A stretch of 64,000 bases of DNA from Ruegeria lacuscaerulensis (GCF_013033355.1 NZ_WQDY01000001.1:620001-684000); one strand, 5' to 3'; shown: positions 33,981 through 42,789, numbered from the stretch's first letter. A program made the numbers and translations. Notes: generated by a model not told the origin, from the letters alone.

Positions 33981-36026
33981 ATGACCACCGACCCCCTTGT
34001 TGTCTTTACCCCCTCGGGCAAACGCGGGCATTTCCCCGTTGGCACCCCGGTTCTGACCGCCGCCCGGCAGTTGGGTGTCGATCTGGATTCGGTCTGCGGC
34101 GGACGCGGGATTTGTTCGAAGTGCCAGATCACGCCCAGCTATGGTGAGTTTCCCAAGCACGGTGTCACCGTATCTGAGGACGCGCTGAGCGAATGGAACG
34201 CGGTCGAACAACGCTATGACGACAAACGCGGGCTCAAGCCTGGCCGCCGTCTGGGCTGTCAGGCGACGGTTCAGGGCGATATCGTGATCGACGTGCCGCC
34301 TGAGTCTCAGGTCCATCGTCAGGTCGTCCGCAAAGCGGCTGCCGCACGCGCTATCACCATGGACCCGGCGACGCGGCTGTATTTCGTGGTGGTCGAGGAA
34401 CCCGACATGCACTCGCCCACCGGCGATCTGGAGCGGTTGGAACGCGCCCTGCGCCAGCAGTGGAACATTGAGGCCGTCACCGCCGATCTGTCGCTGATGG
34501 CCAAGCTGCAACCGGTGCTGCGCAAAGGCAAATGGGAGGTCACGGTAGCCGTCCACAAAGGCCACAAGGATGAGGTCGCACGGATCGTGGAAATCTGGCC
34601 CGGCCTGCATGAACAAGGGCTGTACGGTCTGGCCATCGACCTTGGCTCAACCACCATCGCTGCCCACCTGACCGATCTGGAGACCGGTGAGGTCAAGGCC
34701 TCGTCTGGCCTGATGAACCCACAAATCCGCTTTGGTGAAGACCTGATGAGCCGCGTGTCCTACGCCATGATGAACCCCGGTGGTGATCAGGAAATGACCC
34801 GCGCGGTGCGCGAGGCGATCAACGATCTGACCATCTCCATCGCCGAGGAGGCCGGGATCGACACCGCGCTGATCGTGGAGACGGTTTTCGTCTGCAACCC
34901 GGTCATGCACCACCTGCTGCTGGGTCTGGACCCGGTCGAGCTGGGGCAGGCCCCCTTCGCGTTGGCCACATCCGAGAGCATGTCCTTGCCCGCGCGTGAG
35001 ATGGACCTGACCAAAATGAACCCGCGCGCGCAGGTTTATATCCTACCCTGTATTGCGGGACATGTGGGCGCCGACTGTGCTGCCGTTGCGCTCTCCGAAG
35101 AACCCGGCAAGTCCGAAGACCTCGTGTTGATCGTCGATGTGGGCACCAATGCCGAAATCCTGCTGGGCAACACCACACGCGTGCTGGCCTGTTCTTCGCC
35201 CACGGGCCCCGCGTTTGAAGGCGCGCAGATCAGTTCCGGCCAGCGTGCCGCCCCCGGTGCGATTGAACGGATCGAGATTGATCCCGTCACCAAGGAACCG
35301 CGATTCCGTATCATCGGGTCCGACAAATGGTCCGATGAGGACGGGTTCGATCTTGATATCGCCACCACCGGGATCACCGGCATCTGTGGCTCGGGCATTA
35401 TCGAGGCTGTTGCCGAAATGCGTATCGCCGGGCTGCTGGATGAAAGCGGCCTGATTGGCTCGGCCGAACAAACCGGCACCGCCCGCTGCATCCCCGAAGG
35501 CCGCACCCACGCCTATCTGATCCACGATGCCAGCGCCGAAGGCGGCCCGCGTATCACCGTAACCCAAGGCGATATCCGCGCCATCCAACTGGCGAAATCG
35601 GCGCTTTATGCCGGTGCGCGCCTGCTTATGGACGAGATGAAGGTCGACGCCGTGGATCGCGTGGTTCTGGCCGGGGCGTTTGGCGCGCATATCTCGACCA
35701 AACACGCGATGGTGCTGGGCATGATCCCCGACGCACCGCTGGACAAGGTCTCAAGCGCGGGCAACGCCGCTGGCACCGGCGCGCGGATCGCGCTGTGCAA
35801 CATCGGATCGCGTAAGGAAATCGAGCGTGTCGTGCGCGAGATCACCAAGGTCGAAACCGCCATCGAGCCAAAATTTCAGGACCATTTCGTCGCCGCCAAC
35901 GCTATCCCGCACAAGACCGACCCGTTCCCGGAACTGGCGCAGGTGGTCACGCTGCCCTCACCCTCGTTCAACACCGGCGGCGGGGATGAGGAAAAATCTG
36001 GCCGTCGCCGTCGCCGCAGGTCATAG
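33981..36026 (+). CDS. Corrinoid-protein reductive activator (ASKHA, DUF4445; RACo/RamA-like)
   Basis: A 681-residue protein that should restore oxidised cobalamin in a corrinoid protein to cob(I)amide, using ATP. The N-terminal ferredoxin-like domain has Cys39, Cys45, Cys48 and Cys93 (CGGRGICSKC...LGCQ) for a [2Fe-2S] cluster. A middle domain leads to the ASKHA ATPase part (GLYGLAIDLGSTTIAAHLTDLETG; LILIVDVGTNAEI; GAFGAHISTKHAM). The C-terminus ends in a basic tail SGRRRRRRS. A similar Arg-rich tail ends the corrinoid methyltransferase encoded at 37998-39059. In Rhodobacterales a DUF4445 protein has been linked to a split B12-dependent methionine synthase, which fits this neighbourhood. Confidence 0.88.
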   Translation: MTTDPLVVFTPSGKRGHFPVGTPVLTAARQLGVDLDSVCGGRGICSKCQITPSYGEFPKHGVTVSEDALSEWNAVEQRYDDKRGLKPGRRLGCQATVQGDIVIDVPPESQVHRQVVRKAAAARAITMDPATRLYFVVVEEPDMHSPTGDLERLERALRQQWNIEAVTADLSLMAKLQPVLRKGKWEVTVAVHKGHKDEVARIVEIWPGLHEQGLYGLAIDLGSTTIAAHLTDLETGEVKASSGLMNPQIRFGEDLMSRVSYAMMNPGGDQEMTRAVREAINDLTISIAEEAGIDTALIVETVFVCNPVMHHLLLGLDPVELGQAPFALATSESMSLPAREMDLTKMNPRAQVYILPCIAGHVGADCAAVALSEEPGKSEDLVLIVDVGTNAEILLGNTTRVLACSSPTGPAFEGAQISSGQRAAPGAIERIEIDPVTKEPRFRIIGSDKWSDEDGFDLDIATTGITGICGSGIIEAVAEMRIAGLLDESGLIGSAEQTGTARCIPEGRTHAYLIHDASAEGGPRITVTQGDIRAIQLAKSALYAGARLLMDEMKVDAVDRVVLAGAFGAHISTKHAMVLGMIPDAPLDKVSSAGNAAGTGARIALCNIGSRKEIERVVREITKVETAIEPKFQDHFVAANAIPHKTDPFPELAQVVTLPSPSFNTGGGDEEKSGRRRRRRS

Positions 36027-36044
36027 TCCCCGGCAGGAGGCACC

Positions 36045-36902
36045 ATGACCATAGCAAACGAAGAACAGGCCGAATACTGGGGCAACTCCCCCTCGGGTGC
36101 GAAATGGCTGACCTATGAGGACCAAATGGATGCGCTTCTGGCCCCGGTCCTTGATCTGGTGTTGGAGCGCGCCGCCCTGCAACCGGGGCAGCGCGTGCTG
36201 GATATAGGCTGCGGCACAGGGGCCAGCACGGTTCTGGCGGCGCAGGCTGTTGGTCCGGATGGGCATGTTCTGGCCGCCGATGTCTCGCAGCCTTTTCTGG
36301 ATCGCGCCGCCGAGCGCGCTCTGGCAGACGGGCACGCGAATATTGGCTTTCAATTCGCCGACGCGCAGACCCATCCGTTTGAGGAGGGCGACCGCGATAT
36401 CATGATCTCTCGCTTTGGGGTGATGTTCTTTGAGGACACCGTGGCGGCCTTTGCCAACATGGCGCGTGCGCTGAAACCCGGCGGTCGGATGTGTTTCGCC
36501 GCTTGGGGGCCGCTATCTGGCAACCCGTGGTTCCGCCTGCCCCATATCGCAGCGACCGGACAGCTTGGAACCCCGCCCAAGGTCGACCGCAATGCCCCCG
36601 GCCCTTTGGCATTTCACGATCAGGATCGAGTCAGCGGGTTGCTGGCCGAGGCTGGCCTGACCGACATCACTGTCGATGCTGTACCGCTCACCCTGCCCGT
36701 TCGAGGCACGCTTGAAGACAGCGCGGCGCTGTGTACGCGGATCGGACCCGCCGCACGAGTGATCGCCCATTTCGACGGAACGCCCGAAGATGTCTCTGCA
36801 ATTCGGAAGGCTGTGGCCGAGGAGTTCAGGCCCTATGTCGCTGGAGATGTTGTTGAGATACCGGCCCTGATAAACCTGTTTCAGGCACGCAGGCCGGGCT
36901 GA
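36045..36902 (+). CDS. Class I SAM-dependent methyltransferase
   Basis: A 285-residue Rossmann methyltransferase. Motif I is VLDIGCGTGASTVLAA, motif II-like acid is HVLAADVSQPFL, and the post-motif block is DIMISRFGVMFFEDTVAAFANMARALKPGGRMCFAAWGP, resembling UbiE/COQ5-like and Methyltransf_11/25 proteins. Substrate unknown. AGGAGG precedes the ATG. It follows the corrinoid activator by 18 bases and is very probably cotranscribed, but its role in that pathway is unproven. It converges with the leftward tRNA-Gly. Confidence 0.85.
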   Translation: MTIANEEQAEYWGNSPSGAKWLTYEDQMDALLAPVLDLVLERAALQPGQRVLDIGCGTGASTVLAAQAVGPDGHVLAADVSQPFLDRAAERALADGHANIGFQFADAQTHPFEEGDRDIMISRFGVMFFEDTVAAFANMARALKPGGRMCFAAWGPLSGNPWFRLPHIAATGQLGTPPKVDRNAPGPLAFHDQDRVSGLLAEAGLTDITVDAVPLTLPVRGTLEDSAALCTRIGPAARVIAHFDGTPEDVSAIRKAVAEEFRPYVAGDVVEIPALINLFQARRPG

Positions 36903-36904
36903 TC

Positions 36905-36978
36905 TGGAGCGGGTAACGGGAATCGAACCCGTAACAAGAGCTTGGGAAGCTCGTGTGATACCTTTTCACCATACCCGC
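36905..36978 (-). tRNA. tRNA-Gly (anticodon CCC)
   Basis: The reverse strand gives a 74-base cloverleaf with encoded CCA. The acceptor GCGGGTA pairs with TACCCGC, discriminator T, the anticodon stem CGAGC/GCTC encloses loop TTCCCAA (anticodon CCC, reads GGG), and the T arm contains GGTTCGATTCC. The lowest anticodon-stem pair is C-T mismatched, as far as I can place it. It immediately follows the methyltransferase gene on the other strand. Confidence 0.93.
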
Positions 36979-37044
36979 CGCTTGGATCGAAATAACACCC
37001 CACGTGACCCAACTGCAAGCGCCATTCCGCAGACGAACACGCGA

Positions 37045-37872
37045 TTATTCCGTACGGGCGCGCAGGCTGTCTATCAGCGATTGTTCCACGTCCAAGGCTT
37101 CGCTGGCCGCGTCCAGCGTGCGCTGATCCAGATGCTGCGGGTTCAAGTCGATCCCGTCCGAGAACGTATCAACAATCGCGCGCATCGCTTTGATCCGCGC
37201 GTATTTCTTGTTGTTGGCGGGGATCACATGCCACGGCGCGATTTCTGTTGAGGTACGCGCCAGCATCTCGTCCACCGCCACCTCGGCCTCGGCCCAGCGT
37301 TCGCGGTTGCGGAAATCCTCATAGGTCAGTTTCCAGCGTTTCATCGGATTGCGCAGGCGTTCGGTGAAACGCGCCATCTGTTCCTCGGGTGAGATGTGAA
37401 AGAACAGCTTTACGATCCGCGTTCCGTCATCCACCAGCATCCGTTCGAAATCGTTAATCTCGGCATAGGCGGCACGCCAGCGGTGTTCCGGCGTGAACTT
37501 TTCCAACCGCTCGACCAGGACCCGCCCGTACCAACTGCGGTCAAAGGCCGAGATCGCGCCCTCGGGCGGCAACCTCTCCCAAAACCTCAACAGGTAGTGA
37601 CGGTTCAGATAATAATTGCGGGGTGCCCCGATGGGCCAGACCTTGAAACTGCGCGGGTCCAAAGCCTGACTGATACGGCGGATCGTGCCGCCCTTGCCCG
37701 CCGCGTCCCAGCCTTCGAACACCAACACGCCCTTGAGCCCGTGAAACAGAAATGCCTGCTGAATCAGTGCCAGCTGCGCCTGCAGATCGACCAGCTCTTC
37801 GAAATATTCTTTCTTGCCCAACCGCAGCGACAGATCGGCCTCGGCCAGTTTCGGAGGAAAGTGTTTGGTCAT
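37045..37872 (-). CDS. ppk2: Polyphosphate kinase 2 (PPK2 family)
   Basis: A 275-residue PPK2, which transfers phosphate between polyphosphate and nucleotides. Walker A is VFEGWDAAGKGGTIRRI, Walker B/lid is AFDRSWYGRVLVERLEKF, and the RPNPMKRWKLTYEDFRNRERW-like block (here RNPMKRWKLTYEDF) supports one-domain PPK2. ATG at 37872 has AGGG seven bases upstream; the longer frame adds a Cys/Arg-rich extension and is rejected. Whether it phosphorylates NDP, NMP or both is not clear. It lies between tRNA-Gly and the one-carbon genes; an exopolyphosphatase/GppA gene lies at 40560, so both directions of polyphosphate turnover are in this region. Confidence 0.92.
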   Translation of the reverse strand: MTKHFPPKLAEADLSLRLGKKEYFEELVDLQAQLALIQQAFLFHGLKGVLVFEGWDAAGKGGTIRRISQALDPRSFKVWPIGAPRNYYLNRHYLLRFWERLPPEGAISAFDRSWYGRVLVERLEKFTPEHRWRAAYAEINDFERMLVDDGTRIVKLFFHISPEEQMARFTERLRNPMKRWKLTYEDFRNRERWAEAEVAVDEMLARTSTEIAPWHVIPANNKKYARIKAMRAIVDTFSDGIDLNPQHLDQRTLDAASEALDVEQSLIDSLRARTE

Positions 37873-37950
37873 TTCAATGCCCTGATCTGGTAATAATCGT
37901 GGGCAGTGTCGCAATAACGACCGCAAGCAGCCTTGATCGGTGTCAAAACG

Positions 37951-37978
37951 AAAAAGGCCGGGCACTTGGCCCGGCCTT
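37951..37978 (-). terminator. Terminator of the one-carbon operon
   Basis: AAGGCCGGGC (37954-37963) and GCCCGGCCTT (37969-37978) form a perfect 10-base stem with a 5-base loop. On the reverse strand it is followed by TTTCGTTTTG. It lies 19 bases after the stop codon of the methyltransferase gene and ends the three-gene operon 40318-37998. Confidence 0.88.
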
Positions 37979-37997
37979 GAAGGTCGTTCCCGGCAGA

Positions 37998-39059
37998 TCA
38001 GGCGCGGCGCCGGCGGCCACCGCCGCGACGGCCACCTGCCCCACCGGCTGCAGCGGCTTCTTCAGGCGACTTGTTGAATTTGATCCACGCCCCGCCATGC
38101 GGGTCATTGTTGGTCAACAGATTGGCGGCGCGGATGGCCTCCATTTCCTTACCGGCACGCGGTTGGGTCGAGCCCAGTCCGAACAACTGGCAGAAGGTCT
38201 CATCGTCCATATCCGCGGGCAGCACGATGCCCTTGGCTTCAACCTCGGCCTTCTTTTCAGCCAGTTTCTTGGGGCCAACCGGCAAGGCCACCGGGTTCAT
38301 GATCGCCGAAGTCATGCCAGCGCCCATCGCCATCGGCAGGAACGCGTTGTTGATGCCATGACGGTTGGGTAGACCGAACGAGATGTTGGACGCACCGCAG
38401 GTGGTGTTCACGCCCAGTTCTTCGCGCAGACGACGGACCAGAGCAAACACCTGCTGGCCAGCGGTCGCCATCGCACCGATCGGCATGACCAACGGGTCAA
38501 CCACGATGTCATGGGCGGGGATCCCGTAATCGGCAGCCCGTTCAACGATGGTTTTTGCCACGGCAAACCGCACATCCGGGTCTTCGGAAATCCCAGTGTC
38601 GTCGTTCGAGATCGCCACAACCGGTACGTTGTACTTCTTGACCAGCGGCAACACTAGCTCCAGACGCTCTTCCTCTCCCGTGACCGAGTTCAGCAGCGGA
38701 CGGCCTTCAGCCGCCTCAAGTCCCGCCTCAAGCGCACCAGGAACCGAGCTGTCGATACACAGCGGCACATCGACCAGACCCTGCACCAGCTCGACGATCT
38801 TGGTCATCAGCGGTGGCTCGGTCTCGTTCGGGTTGGGGTTCGAGTTGTAGACGACGCCCGCATTGATATCCAGAACGGTTGCCCCTGCTGCAACCTGCGC
38901 GATGGCGTCTTTCTCGACAGTGGAGAAATCGCCCGCTTCCAGTTCCGCAGCCAGTTTCTTGCGGCCGGTGGGATTGATCCGTTCACCGATCACGCAGAAC
39001 GGTTCATCAAAGCCCAGAACGGCGGTTTTTGTTTTTGATTCTACGACTGTACGGGTCAT
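37998..39059 (-). CDS. Methyltetrahydrofolate:corrinoid methyltransferase (pterin-binding)
   Basis: A 353-residue pterin-binding TIM-barrel protein. It starts with the MetH-like series PFCVIGERINPTGRKKLAAELEAGDF, then DAIAQVAAGATVLDINAGVV, LCIDSSVPGALEAGLEAAEGRPLLNSVTG and TTCGASNISFGLPNRHGINNAFL, as in MtvA/AcsE and the MetH folate domain. It would move methyl from 5-methyl-THF to a cobalamin protein. The other MetH parts (homocysteine domain, B12 domain) are not fused, consistent with a split methionine synthase. The C-terminus is extended and basic (GGAGGRRGGGRRRRA), like the DUF4445 tail. It is last in the operon, ten bases after metF-like. Confidence 0.9.
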   Translation of the reverse strand: MTRTVVESKTKTAVLGFDEPFCVIGERINPTGRKKLAAELEAGDFSTVEKDAIAQVAAGATVLDINAGVVYNSNPNPNETEPPLMTKIVELVQGLVDVPLCIDSSVPGALEAGLEAAEGRPLLNSVTGEEERLELVLPLVKKYNVPVVAISNDDTGISEDPDVRFAVAKTIVERAADYGIPAHDIVVDPLVMPIGAMATAGQQVFALVRRLREELGVNTTCGASNISFGLPNRHGINNAFLPMAMGAGMTSAIMNPVALPVGPKKLAEKKAEVEAKGIVLPADMDDETFCQLFGLGSTQPRAGKEMEAIRAANLLTNNDPHGGAWIKFNKSPEEAAAAGGAGGRRGGGRRRRA

Positions 39060-39068
39060 ATCCGTTCC

Positions 39069-39995
39069 TTAGGAGTTTGCAGGCTTTGCCGAAGCGCCAC
39101 CGTTATTGATCGCCCAGGTGGCGTTGGTCTTGATGCCACCCAGCGGGAAGAAGTGTACGTTGGTGATGTTGAAATCGGGGTTGGCCGCCTTGTGGTTGGC
39201 CAACTCGGTCAGAACATCGGTAGGCTCATAGGGCAACAGCAGCTTGGACACGTCCATGGCACGCTTCTGCAGCACCTTCAGCGAGGGGCCAACGCCGCAC
39301 GCGATAGCGAATTTGATCAGAGTCTGCAGCTTGGCCGGGCCCGCGATACCGATATGGATCGGCAGGTCGATGCCCGCCTCTTTTAAGCCATCCGCCCATG
39401 CAATGATCGGCTTGGCATCAAAGGCGAACTGTGTGGCCAGCGCCATTTCGGCATCCGTCGTTTCGCTGAATTTCTGTTTCCAGCGCAGCGCGTCATCGAC
39501 ATTTTTGGTCGAGCCGTCAGGGTCGATGTCCTTGTTGCCTTCGGGGTGGCCAGCCACGTGCAGGCGTTTGAAACCAGCTTTGTCGAACAGGCCAGATTCC
39601 AGCAACTGCATTGAGCTTTCGAAATCGCCATGTGGTTTTTCGACACCGCCAGCCAGCAGCAAAGCCTGCTCAACACCTGCTTCGCCCTGATACATCGAAA
39701 TCCAGTTTTCCAGCGTGGCTGCGTCCTTGATGATCCGCGCAGGAAAATGCGGCATGACCGGATAACCGTCATCGGCCAGACGTTTGGCCGTTTTGACCAT
39801 GTCCTCGATGGGCGTGCCCTCGATATGAGCGATGTAGACGCGGGTGCCTTCGGGCAGCAGCGCTTTGAAGTCTTCGACCTTTTCGGCGGTGCGGGGCATC
39901 ACTTCAATCGAGTAGCCCTGCAAAAAGGCTTCGACGGTCGGGTTCACAGGGCCGTTTTCGACGGCAGCACGTTTCTTGAAGTTCAACAGAGCCAT
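39069..39995 (-). CDS. metF: Methylenetetrahydrofolate reductase (MetF-like, divergent)
   Basis: A 308-residue barrel protein of the MTHFR family, which reduces 5,10-methylene-THF to 5-methyl-THF. The match is recognisable but divergent: VYIAHIEGTPIEDMVKTAKRLADDGYPVMPHFPARIIKD corresponds to the folate-entry region, and LLLAGGVEKPHGDFESSMQLLESG to the ..GD.P block. GKL-type ends HIGIAGPAKLQTLIKFAIACGVGPSL and HFFPLGGI also match. ATG at 39995 is preceded by GGGAGG; upstream ATGs overlap the previous gene. Its product is the direct substrate of the adjacent methyltransferase, so the pair forms a pathway. Confidence 0.82.
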   Translation of the reverse strand: MALLNFKKRAAVENGPVNPTVEAFLQGYSIEVMPRTAEKVEDFKALLPEGTRVYIAHIEGTPIEDMVKTAKRLADDGYPVMPHFPARIIKDAATLENWISMYQGEAGVEQALLLAGGVEKPHGDFESSMQLLESGLFDKAGFKRLHVAGHPEGNKDIDPDGSTKNVDDALRWKQKFSETTDAEMALATQFAFDAKPIIAWADGLKEAGIDLPIHIGIAGPAKLQTLIKFAIACGVGPSLKVLQKRAMDVSKLLLPYEPTDVLTELANHKAANPDFNITNVHFFPLGGIKTNATWAINNGGASAKPANS

Positions 39996-40021
39996 CGTGG
40001 CCTCCCATAAAGATCTCGGGC

Positions 40022-40318
40022 TCATGCCCAACCATCATTCGCGATCAGAGCTTTGATGCGATCCTGATCATATTCAGCTTCCAAGCGCGCTGCCTCGGCC
40101 TCGGCAATGTCGGACGGATCGCCCTCAACCGCAAATGGCTCGGCTTTGCGCCATTCGGCCAGGTAGGCATCGCTATCCTTGGCGTTCACCTTCATGGCCG
40201 CCCGGTCGATGGCTTGCTCGAACCGTTCCTCCAATTGCCGCTTTGCGCCCCGCCGGCCTTTGCCGACGATGACTTGGGCGGGAATATCGCGCCAGTATAC
40301 GATGGTGACGTCAGGCAT
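40022..40318 (-). CDS. Small 'virulence factor' family protein (PF13769 type)
   Basis: A 98-residue acidic protein that starts with PDVTIVYWRDIPAQVIVGKGRRGAKRQLEERFEQAIDRAAM, the diagnostic block of the poorly named Virulence_fact family. No catalytic motif or membrane segment is evident. AGGAGG lies upstream of the ATG. It is first in the operon with the MTHFR and the methyltransferase, with 26 bases between it and the reductase ATG, so a function in methyl-folate or methionine synthesis is more likely than virulence. That is inference from context. Confidence 0.8.
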   Translation of the reverse strand: MPDVTIVYWRDIPAQVIVGKGRRGAKRQLEERFEQAIDRAAMKVNAKDSDAYLAEWRKAEPFAVEGDPSDIAEAEAARLEAEYDQDRIKALIANDGWA

Positions 40319-40477
40319 CGCTGTTGATTCCTCCTAACCAGATGGACCGGTTCTAGACTTCTATATGGGCACAAGTCGGTCGGTTTTCGACACAAGGCGT
40401 ATTTCAAACGACCTTTTGGCTCACGATGGGATAGCGGGTTTGTAACGAATAGTTCAACGTTCACGCATATCAAAATT

Positions 40478-40494
40478 CTCATCACTATAATGAG
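40478..40494. promoter_or_regulatory. Candidate operator/promoter between the one-carbon operon and ppx
   Basis: CTCAT-N7-ATGAG (40478-40494) is a perfect 5-base inverted repeat; its centre contains TATAAT (40486-40491), a perfect -10 hexamer on the forward strand, 69 bases upstream of the ppx/gppA ATG. A second, AACGTT-centred repeat (GTTCAACGTT / around 40452-40461) lies beside it. The 241-base divergent gap must hold promoters of both operons. I recognise no SAM or cobalamin riboswitch consensus there. Confidence 0.3.
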
Positions 40495-40559
40495 TGTCTT
40501 GCGCGATCAGAACACGCGACCTATGGTCGGGGTAACTCGAAAATCGGAGGGCGTTACGA

Positions 40560-41672
40560 ATGGCGCCCAAGCGTCCCAAAGGTGCGGGCGCGTTCCCGAA
40601 AGCGGTCGAAAGCCCCGCGCCGGCAAGGCCCGATCCCGATGCGCTATACGCAGCGCTGGATCTGGGTACAAATAGTTGTCGCATGTTGATCGCCCAGCCC
40701 AAGGGCAGCGGCTTTCATGTGGTCGACAGTTTCTCGAAATCCGTGCAGCTTGGCGCGGGGCTCGAACGGACCGGACGGCTGTCTCGGTCTTCGATGGCGC
40801 GCACCATTCAGGCATTGCGCATCTGCCAGCAGAAGCTGAAACGTAACAAAGTCAAACGGATGCGGCTGGTTGCCACCGAAGCGTGCCGCCGCGCCAAGAA
40901 TTCGCGCGATTTCATCCGACAGGTCAAACGGGAAACCGGCCTGACCCTTGAGATCATCAAGCCCGAAGAAGAGGCCCGTCTGGCCGTTATCTCATGCGCG
41001 CCGCTTGTGTCGACCAAGACCGAGCAGTTGCTGGTCGTTGATATCGGCGGCGGTTCGACAGAACTTGTGTGGATCGACCTTTCTTCGGTGTTGCGCCGCG
41101 ATAGGCCCGCAGCGATCATGCGACTGCATCATGGGTTTCAAACCGCCGACAACCCCTTTCCGTCTGCCAAAGTTGTGGACTGGATCAGTGTTCCCTTGGG
41201 TGTCGCAACCCTGCGCGATCAGTTCAACGATGTCGAAGACGACTCGGCCCGCTTTGCGCTTATGAGCTGGTTTTTCGAGGAAAACCTTGCAGATTTTGCC
41301 CCTTACAAGGACGAGCAAACACGGGAGGGCTTCCAGATCGTTGGCACCAGCGGAACGGTTACAACTGTTGCCGCGTCACATCTGGGATTAAAGCGCTATG
41401 ACCGAACCAAAGTGGACGGTCTGCGTATGACCAGCGATCAGATTGACAAGGTGATACGCGGGTATCTGGAGCTTGGTCCTCAGGGGCGGCGCCGTGACCC
41501 AAGGATCGGCGATGACCGACAGGCTTTGATCATGTCGGGCTCGGCCATTTTGCAGGCGTTGCTGCGCTGCTGGCCCACCGACCGTCTTTCGGTAGCCGAT
41601 CGCGGACTGCGCGAAGGTCTGCTGTACGCGCAAATGAGCGCGGACGGTGTGTTGGAAGACGGACCTTTTTAG
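40560..41672 (+). CDS. Ppx/GppA-family phosphatase
   Basis: A 370-residue ASKHA phosphatase acting on polyphosphate or pppGpp. ALDLGTNSCRMLIAQPKGSGFHVVDSFSKSVQLGAGLERTGRLS is the phosphate-1 region, VVDIGGGSTELVW is the phosphate-2 loop and IVGTSGTVTTVAA follows; catalytic-base region EACRRAKNSRDFI precedes an EEARLAV motif. It lacks the C-terminal HD domain of long Ppx. A 25-residue basic, Pro-rich N-terminus precedes the fold. GGAGGG precedes the ATG. It is followed by a small gene and rlmE; Ppx-RlmE adjacency is common in Alphaproteobacteria. Which of Ppx or GppA activity dominates is not readable. Confidence 0.9.
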   Translation: MAPKRPKGAGAFPKAVESPAPARPDPDALYAALDLGTNSCRMLIAQPKGSGFHVVDSFSKSVQLGAGLERTGRLSRSSMARTIQALRICQQKLKRNKVKRMRLVATEACRRAKNSRDFIRQVKRETGLTLEIIKPEEEARLAVISCAPLVSTKTEQLLVVDIGGGSTELVWIDLSSVLRRDRPAAIMRLHHGFQTADNPFPSAKVVDWISVPLGVATLRDQFNDVEDDSARFALMSWFFEENLADFAPYKDEQTREGFQIVGTSGTVTTVAASHLGLKRYDRTKVDGLRMTSDQIDKVIRGYLELGPQGRRRDPRIGDDRQALIMSGSAILQALLRCWPTDRLSVADRGLREGLLYAQMSADGVLEDGPF

Positions 41673-41685
41673 GACCATATCTTCG

Positions 41686-42021
41686 ATGCCGCTGACCGTC
41701 GTTGCCCTAGCCTATCGCACATCGACCGCAGCAACCACGATTTGTTGTCTGGAAGCAGCCGGATTTGACGTGTTCTGCCCCGGCTTTCAGATTGCAAACA
41801 CCCTACCGCATTATGCACTGGCCATAGGGGGAATTGCGCTGTCAGTGCCCTACAACCAAGGTCTGGATGCGCTGGCGTTTTTGAACGAGGTTTCGCGCCC
41901 TGATGTTCCGAAGTCCTCCGTTTTGTCTACGGGGGCAAACTGTCTGGGCTGGCTGGGCTTTGGTGTTTCTTCTCCTTGGCCCGATCTGCTATTGATGGAC
42001 GCACCGACAGGATCAACTTGA
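41686..42021 (+). CDS. Small DUF2007-like protein
   Basis: A 111-residue protein. The order TTICCLEAAGFDVFCPGFQIANTLPHYALAIGGIALSVPYNQGLDALAFL follows the DUF2007 layout, where a helix with LLEAAGI, a strand and a Gly-Gly-hydrophobic-Val-Pro stretch precede an A-L-x-L-L helix. The C-terminal 40 residues contain a short hydrophobic segment (NCLGWLGFGVSSPWPDLLL) without a known motif. ATG at 41686 is taken, 13 bases after the ppx stop. Function unknown; the family is sometimes labelled 'putative signal transducing'. The assignment is weak but the gene is likely real by its position. Confidence 0.62.
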   Translation: MPLTVVALAYRTSTAATTICCLEAAGFDVFCPGFQIANTLPHYALAIGGIALSVPYNQGLDALAFLNEVSRPDVPKSSVLSTGANCLGWLGFGVSSPWPDLLLMDAPTGST

Positions 42022-42070
42022 TAACCCTAGACCAAGCCGGTAAACGCCCCCAGTCTTCAGGAGACCACAC

Positions 42071-42787
42071 ATGGCCAAAACACCGACTGGAAAAAGCAAC
42101 TCGGGACGCGGACAACGCGATCTGAAGGTTAAGGTAAAGACCGCCCGAGGACGCAAACTCAGCTCGACCCGCTGGCTCGAGCGGCAATTGAACGATCCGT
42201 ATGTCAAGCGTGCGCAGGCCGAGGGGTACCGGGGGCGCGCGGCGTTCAAAATATTGGAACTGGACGACAAATTCCGTTTTTTGATCCCCGGCGCTCGTGT
42301 CGTTGACTTGGGCTGTGCTCCCGGCGGCTGGCTGCAGGTCGCCGTCAAACGAGTGAATGCGCTGGGTGAGAAAAGCGGTAAGCGCATCGGAACAGTTCTG
42401 GGTGTGGACCTGCAAGAGGTCGAACCGGTCGCAGGTGCGATCGCCCACGTTTTGGACTTCATGGAAGACGACGCGGACGACAAGGTCAAAGAGTGGTTGG
42501 ACGGCAAGGCCGATGTGGTCATGTCGGACATGGCCGCAGCCTCATCTGGGCACAAGCAGACAGACCATTTGCGTATCATGGCGTTGTGCGAGGCCGCCGC
42601 CTATTTCGCCTTTGATGTCCTTGAGGAAGGTGGAACCTTTGTGGCCAAGGTGCTTGCCGGGGGCGCAGAAGGCGACTTGCAAAAATTGCTAAAACAGAAG
42701 TTCAACAAGGTCGCCAACGTAAAACCGCCCGCTTCACGGTCGGACAGTTCCGAAAAATTTGTTGTAGCAACAGGCTTTCGTGGCTGA
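42071..42787 (+). CDS. rlmE: 23S rRNA (uridine-2'-O-)-methyltransferase RlmE (FtsJ)
   Basis: A 238-residue RrmJ/FtsJ enzyme that methylates the 2'-O of U2552 in 23S rRNA. The SAM site is [16 protein letters not shown], and the catalytic tetrad K-D-K-E is met by Lys in [11 protein letters not shown], Asp in DVVMSDMAA, Lys in FVAKVLAGG and Glu near the end ([11 protein letters not shown]). A basic N-terminal tail of about 40 residues is typical of alphaproteobacterial RlmE. RBS AGGAG. Its stop lies three bases before the end of a convergent small gene. Confidence 0.95.
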   Translation: MAKTPTGKSNSGRGQRDLKVKVKTARGRKLSSTRWLERQLNDPYVKRAQAEGYRGRAAFKILELDDKFRFLIPGARVVDLGCAPGGWLQVAVKRVNALGEKSGKRIGTVLGVDLQEVEPVAGAIAHVLDFMEDDADDKVKEWLDGKADVVMSDMAAASSGHKQTDHLRIMALCEAAAYFAFDVLEEGGTFVAKVLAGGAEGDLQKLLKQKFNKVANVKPPASRSDSSEKFVVATGFRG

Positions 42788-42789
42788 CC

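Noticed and set aside
40319..40559. Search for a SAM or cobalamin riboswitch ahead of the one-carbon operon
   Set aside because: No B12 box or SAM-II type core could be recognised; only short inverted repeats were found.
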